Assembly: GCF_947072515.1 (NCBI RefSeq)
Contig: NZ_CAMTIG010000023.1
Span: forward strand, 1 to 55,838
Length of the DNA: 55,838 bases
Direction: 5' to 3'
Origin: an uncultured Clostridium sp.
GTDB lineage: Bacteria > Bacillota > Clostridia > Clostridiales > Clostridiaceae
In this document: positions 53,516-55,838 of the stretch, piece after piece
How the letters are laid out: each line of letters starts with the position of its first letter
Position numbering within the stretch: position 1 is the first letter of the stretch
Made by a program: the position numbers and the translations under genes
Notes under the pieces: generated by a model
What the model saw: only the letters and a program-made list of their open reading frames with translations
Database searches by the model: none
What the model was told of the DNA's origin: nothing

Positions 53516-53631
53516 ATTTTGAAAAATATACATTAACACAACTTAAAGAATTAGCAAAAAATAATAAAATTACAGGATGTTCTACTTTAAGTAAAGAAGA
53601 ATTATTAGAAAAATTAAGAGCTATATTATAG
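53506..53631 (+). CDS. C-terminal capsid extension in the -1 frame (SAP/Rho-N-like)
   Basis: Read from the slippery site the -1 frame gives EALNFEKYTLTQLKELAKNN and KITGCSTLSKEELLEKLRAI, 41 residues ending at TAG 53631. The two-helix pattern (TLTQLKELAK, then G.STLSKEELLEKL) is typical of SAP/Rho-N-like DNA- or protein-binding modules often encoded after phage capsid genes. The frame has no ATG, GTG or TTG, so only frameshifting (or a real mutation in the A-run) would connect it. Confidence 0.68.
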   Translation, partial: EALNFEKYTLTQLKELAKNNKITGCSTLSKEELLEKLRAIL

Positions 53632-53644
53632 TAGCTCTTAATTT
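53611..53644 (+). repeat. Perfect 13-bp hairpin between capsid and connector genes
   Basis: AAATTAAGAGCTA and TAGCTCTTAATTT flank an eight-base loop. The hairpin covers the end of the -1-frame extension and stops just before the ribosome binding site of the next gene. No T-run follows. Confidence 0.7.
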
Positions 53645-53658
53645 ATATGGAGGATTAA

Positions 53659-53922
53659 ATGTTATTAGATAAAATTAAAATGCGTCTTAGAATTAGTCAT
53701 AATAAATTAGATATAGAGATAAATGATTTGATTGAAGCAGCAAAGCTTGACTTGAAAATATCAGGAGTGAATAAAATAATTGAACATGATCCATTGATTA
53801 TTCAGGCCATAAAAGTATATTGTAAAGCTAATTTTGAATTAGATAATAAGGATAGTGAAAAATATTTGAAATCTTATAATTTACTTAAAGAACATTTAGC
53901 TTTGTGTGGTGATTATAAATGA
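53659..53922 (+). CDS. Head-tail connector protein (gp6-like)
   Basis: The 87-residue helical protein (KIKMRLRISHNKLDIEINDL, EAAKLDLKISGV, then YCKANFEL) matches the small Phage_connect family that forms the ring under the portal. TGGAGG precedes the ATG. It overlaps the next gene by four bases. Confidence 0.85.
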   Translation: MLLDKIKMRLRISHNKLDIEINDLIEAAKLDLKISGVNKIIEHDPLIIQAIKVYCKANFELDNKDSEKYLKSYNLLKEHLALCGDYK

Positions 53923-54218
53923 ATGAACTAGTTTTATTGGGAAGTTATTTAGAAGATTCAACTGATGATATAGGGGATCCAATAAAAAAAATTAATTATT
54001 CAAGTGAAGTTTTTTGTGAAGAAAAATCAATTAAATATAATGAATTTTATCAAGCGCAAGCTCAAGGGTTTAAGCCTGAAATAATTTTAATTCTTTGGTT
54101 AGATGATTATAATAATGAAAAATATTTAAAATATGAAGATGTTGAATACACAGTATTTAGAAAATATAAAATTGGAAAAGAAAAGATAGAGCTTACATTA
54201 ACGAGGGGGATTGATTAA
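53919..54218 (+). CDS. Head closure protein (SPP1 gp16-like)
   Basis: The 99-residue beta-rich protein (EVFCEEKSIKYNEFYQAQAQ, VEYTVFRKYKIGKEKIELTL) fits the head-closure/head-tail adaptor family in position and pattern. It overlaps both neighbours by a few bases, typical of co-translated connector genes. Confidence 0.75.
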   Translation: MNELVLLGSYLEDSTDDIGDPIKKINYSSEVFCEEKSIKYNEFYQAQAQGFKPEIILILWLDDYNNEKYLKYEDVEYTVFRKYKIGKEKIELTLTRGID

Positions 54219-54661
54219 TGGGACTGCCTAAGAGCGTTGTTAAGTTTAAAAAAGGTAATGTAGAATATATTAGTAATGTAGATAAAGTTAACTACACTTT
54301 AAATGAGCTTACTAGAGCAGCACTTAGAGATGTAGGGAAATTTGTTTGTAACAGATTCAGAAGTGGATATTATTCAGTTTTTTCAAGAAAAAAAGGAAAA
54401 GTTGGACGGTATGTTCAATATTGGGTAAGAAGAAAAAACTGTGATTTACAAGTAGGTATTAAACCGTCAGCTTTCTATGGAGGATTTCAAGAATTTGGGT
54501 CAAGTAAAACAGCTAAAGTTGGACTTTTGCAAAAAACGGTAAAAGAAAATATCCCTAAAATTGTAGAAATTGAATCTAAATATTTAAGTGCTTTAGAAAG
54601 TGAAGCACAAGCATTAGCTATGATAGCTGAAGAGGAATATCAGGGAGGTGCTGAAGATTAA
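54218..54661 (+). CDS. HK97 gp10-like neck/tail completion protein
   Basis: The 147-residue protein has the gp10 pattern: LNELTRAALRDVGKFVCNRF, then VGIKPSAFYGGFQEFGSSKT with the conserved FxEFG block. It joins head and tail. Start follows ACGAGGGGG and overlaps the previous stop. Confidence 0.85.
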   Translation: MGLPKSVVKFKKGNVEYISNVDKVNYTLNELTRAALRDVGKFVCNRFRSGYYSVFSRKKGKVGRYVQYWVRRKNCDLQVGIKPSAFYGGFQEFGSSKTAKVGLLQKTVKENIPKIVEIESKYLSALESEAQALAMIAEEEYQGGAED

Positions 54662-55025
54662 TAAAAGGCTAGAGCTTAGAAAATTAATAAAAGAAAATTT
54701 AAAAACTCTAGGAATTGAAATTTTCTATGAAAAAAACAATAAAAAAGAACCTAAGTATCCATACATTGTATACGAAATAGAAGAAAGTTCATTTATGTAT
54801 ATAGAGAGAGAAGATAGTATTCTAACTATTAATGTTTGGGATAAAAATGATTCAACTCAACAAGTTGAAAATTTAGCAAAAGCAGCAAAAGATATGTTTT
54901 TATATGCAAATATTCCAACTGAAACTATACTTCCAACTTTCTATTTAGAAAATATATTGTCTATTCAAGATGAAGACAAGCAAATAAAAAGAAGACAGTT
55001 AAGAATTAAAGTTGAAATGTATTAG
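54648..55025 (+). CDS. Tail terminator / tail completion protein
   Basis: The 125-residue protein (RLELRKLIKENLKTLGIEIF, KYPYIVYEIEES, VWDKNDSTQQVENLAKAAKD) fits the gpU/tail-completion type by order and pattern. The GTG start at 54648 is itself part of AGGGAGGTG; an AGAGGA further upstream (54631-54636) could serve it. A downstream ATT at 54657 would be correctly spaced from AGGGAGG. The N-terminus is therefore uncertain by three residues. Confidence 0.75.
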   Translation: MLKINKRLELRKLIKENLKTLGIEIFYEKNNKKEPKYPYIVYEIEESSFMYIEREDSILTINVWDKNDSTQQVENLAKAAKDMFLYANIPTETILPTFYLENILSIQDEDKQIKRRQLRIKVEMY

Positions 55026-55036
55026 GAGGTAAGAAC

Positions 55037-55546
55037 ATGATACTTTTAGGAAAAGGAACGTTTTATATTAATGATGTTCCAATAGGATTAACTAGGGGTG
55101 GCGGTCAATTTGTCGTAGAAAGAGAAACTAGACCTATTGCAGCAGATGGAGATAAAGGAATTGTAAAAGGTAGAGTAGTTATGGATTCAAGTGTACCAAA
55201 GCTAACAATGAATAGTTTAGAAGTTATAAATGAAAATATTGATAAAATGTATTGTGCAATAAAAAAAATAGTTGATGAAGCAAATACAAAAACTAAAGTA
55301 ACAGGTACAAGTAAAATAACTGAAAAAGATTTTAATGCTACTTGTAGTTGGATAGGAAAAACTAAAAATGGGAAAGAAGTAATAATAACTATTCATGATG
55401 CTATAAACCTTGAAAATCTTGATTGGGGACTTGCTGATAAAGACGAAGTAGTAGGAACACTAACATATACAGCTTGTTATGATGATGCTATGACCGAGGC
55501 AGAGAAAGAAGAATATGAACCATGGGAAGTGGAATGGATTAATTAA
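55037..55546 (+). CDS. Major tail tube protein
   Basis: The 169-residue protein begins MILLGKGTFYINDVPIGLTR and contains VERETRPIAADGDKGIVKGR, a pattern of siphovirus tail tube proteins. The rest is beta-rich, ending in an acidic tail (EAEKEEYEPWEVEW). It is followed by a terminator, as is common before the tail chaperone genes. Confidence 0.85.
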   Translation: MILLGKGTFYINDVPIGLTRGGGQFVVERETRPIAADGDKGIVKGRVVMDSSVPKLTMNSLEVINENIDKMYCAIKKIVDEANTKTKVTGTSKITEKDFNATCSWIGKTKNGKEVIITIHDAINLENLDWGLADKDEVVGTLTYTACYDDAMTEAEKEEYEPWEVEWIN

Positions 55547-55550
55547 TAAG

Positions 55551-55580
55551 GGAATAGAGAAAATCTATTCCTTTTTTATT
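55551..55580 (+). terminator. Terminator after the major tail gene
   Basis: GGAATAGA and TCTATTCC (55551-55558, 55564-55571) with a five-base loop are followed by TTTTTTATTTTT. Partial termination here would lower expression of downstream tail genes relative to the tube protein. Confidence 0.88.
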
Positions 55581-55598
55581 TTTAAGGAGGATTTAGAA

Positions 55599-55838
55599 AT
55601 GAGAAATTTACAGACTAGAGATTTATTTGATTTAGCTAGATTAGTTAAAAAGTTAGATATAAAAAAGGATTTAAATGAAATTGATTTAGAAAAAGGACAA
55701 GAAAAAGTTGGAATAGATATAATTTTTACTGTATTAGAAAAAGCAAGCGATAAGGGAATTGAAAATTCTGTTTATGAATTTTTATCAAAGCCTTTTGAAA
55801 TTACTAAAGAAGAAATAGCATGCATGGATCCTATTGAA
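55599..55838 (+). CDS. Tail assembly chaperone (gpG-like), truncated by window edge
   Basis: The visible 80 residues start MRNLQTRDLFDLARLVKKLD and continue with EKGQEKVGIDIIFTVLEKAS, then VYEFLSKPFEITKEEI. This is the helical pattern of tail assembly chaperones, which lie between the tube and tape-measure genes and usually end in a programmed frameshift. That site would lie beyond the window. TTAAGGAGG gives a strong ribosome binding site. Confidence 0.78.
   Translation, partial: MRNLQTRDLFDLARLVKKLDIKKDLNEIDLEKGQEKVGIDIIFTVLEKASDKGIENSVYEFLSKPFEITKEEIACMDPIE

Overview
The window is low-GC, AT-rich Firmicute DNA. Gene content and order (comEC-holA-rpsT-gpr-spoIIP-lepA-hemW-hrcA-grpE-dnaK-dnaJ-prmA-rsmE-mtaB-HIT-rpsU-yqeY-yqfC-yqfD-pgpH-ybeY-dgkA-cdd-era-recO-ccpN-ppdK-dnaG-rpoD-trmK-nif3-rnpB), several sporulation genes and strong AGGAGG-type ribosome binding sites point to a spore-forming Clostridium. 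No species can be named from sequence reading alone. No tRNA, rRNA or CRISPR array was seen.

Positions 1-36590 are chromosomal core. The window starts inside comEC. holA, rpsT (minus strand), the spore genes gpr and spoIIP, and lepA follow. The heat-shock operon hrcA-grpE-dnaK-dnaJ has one perfect CIRCE operator and leads into prmA, rsmE and mtaB. rpsU and yqeY have their own promoter, preceded by two phased palindromes. Next come the sporulation/envelope genes yqfC, yqfD, the c-di-AMP phosphodiesterase pgpH, ybeY and a dgkA-PAP2 fusion, then cdd, era, recO, ccpN and ppdK. A CotS-like spore-coat kinase homologue lies on the minus strand. dnaG-rpoD, trmK, nif3 and rnpB close the block. phoH, glyQS and a PPDK regulatory gene, neighbours in many relatives, are not at this locus.

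From about 36590 to the right edge lies the left part of a tailed (siphovirus-like) prophage inserted just downstream of rnpB. It begins with a tyrosine integrase and a CI-like repressor on the minus strand. A divergent early operon follows: two small HTH proteins, an excisionase-like protein and short unknown ORFs. The replication region holds a HUH-type Rep-like protein, a PcfK/AcrIIA9-like protein, a PcfJ-like protein and a DUF3102 coiled-coil protein. No recognisable DNA polymerase, helicase loader, SSB or RecT is present. Eight small proteins of mostly unknown function precede an ArpU/RinA-like late regulator. Immediately after it are four 11-bp tandem repeats and a TATAAT box. The late region runs: catalytic-domain-only recombinase, HNH-P-loop fusion, candidate cos, terS, terL, portal, ClpP-type protease, HK97-type capsid, connectors, tail proteins, and a partial tail chaperone gene at the edge. 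attR and the rest of the tail, lysis and lysogeny genes lie outside the window.

The strongest unexpected signals are these. A slippery A AAA AAG heptamer at the end of the capsid gene opens a coherent 41-residue SAP/Rho-N-like extension with no start codon of its own. The late promoter appears activator-dependent. A candidate minus-strand small RNA lies upstream of the HUH gene. A ribosome binding site downstream of spoIIP is buried in a 15-bp hairpin. The conserved P4 helix of RNase P RNA carries compensatory changes. All functional statements are made from reading sequence; no database search was run.
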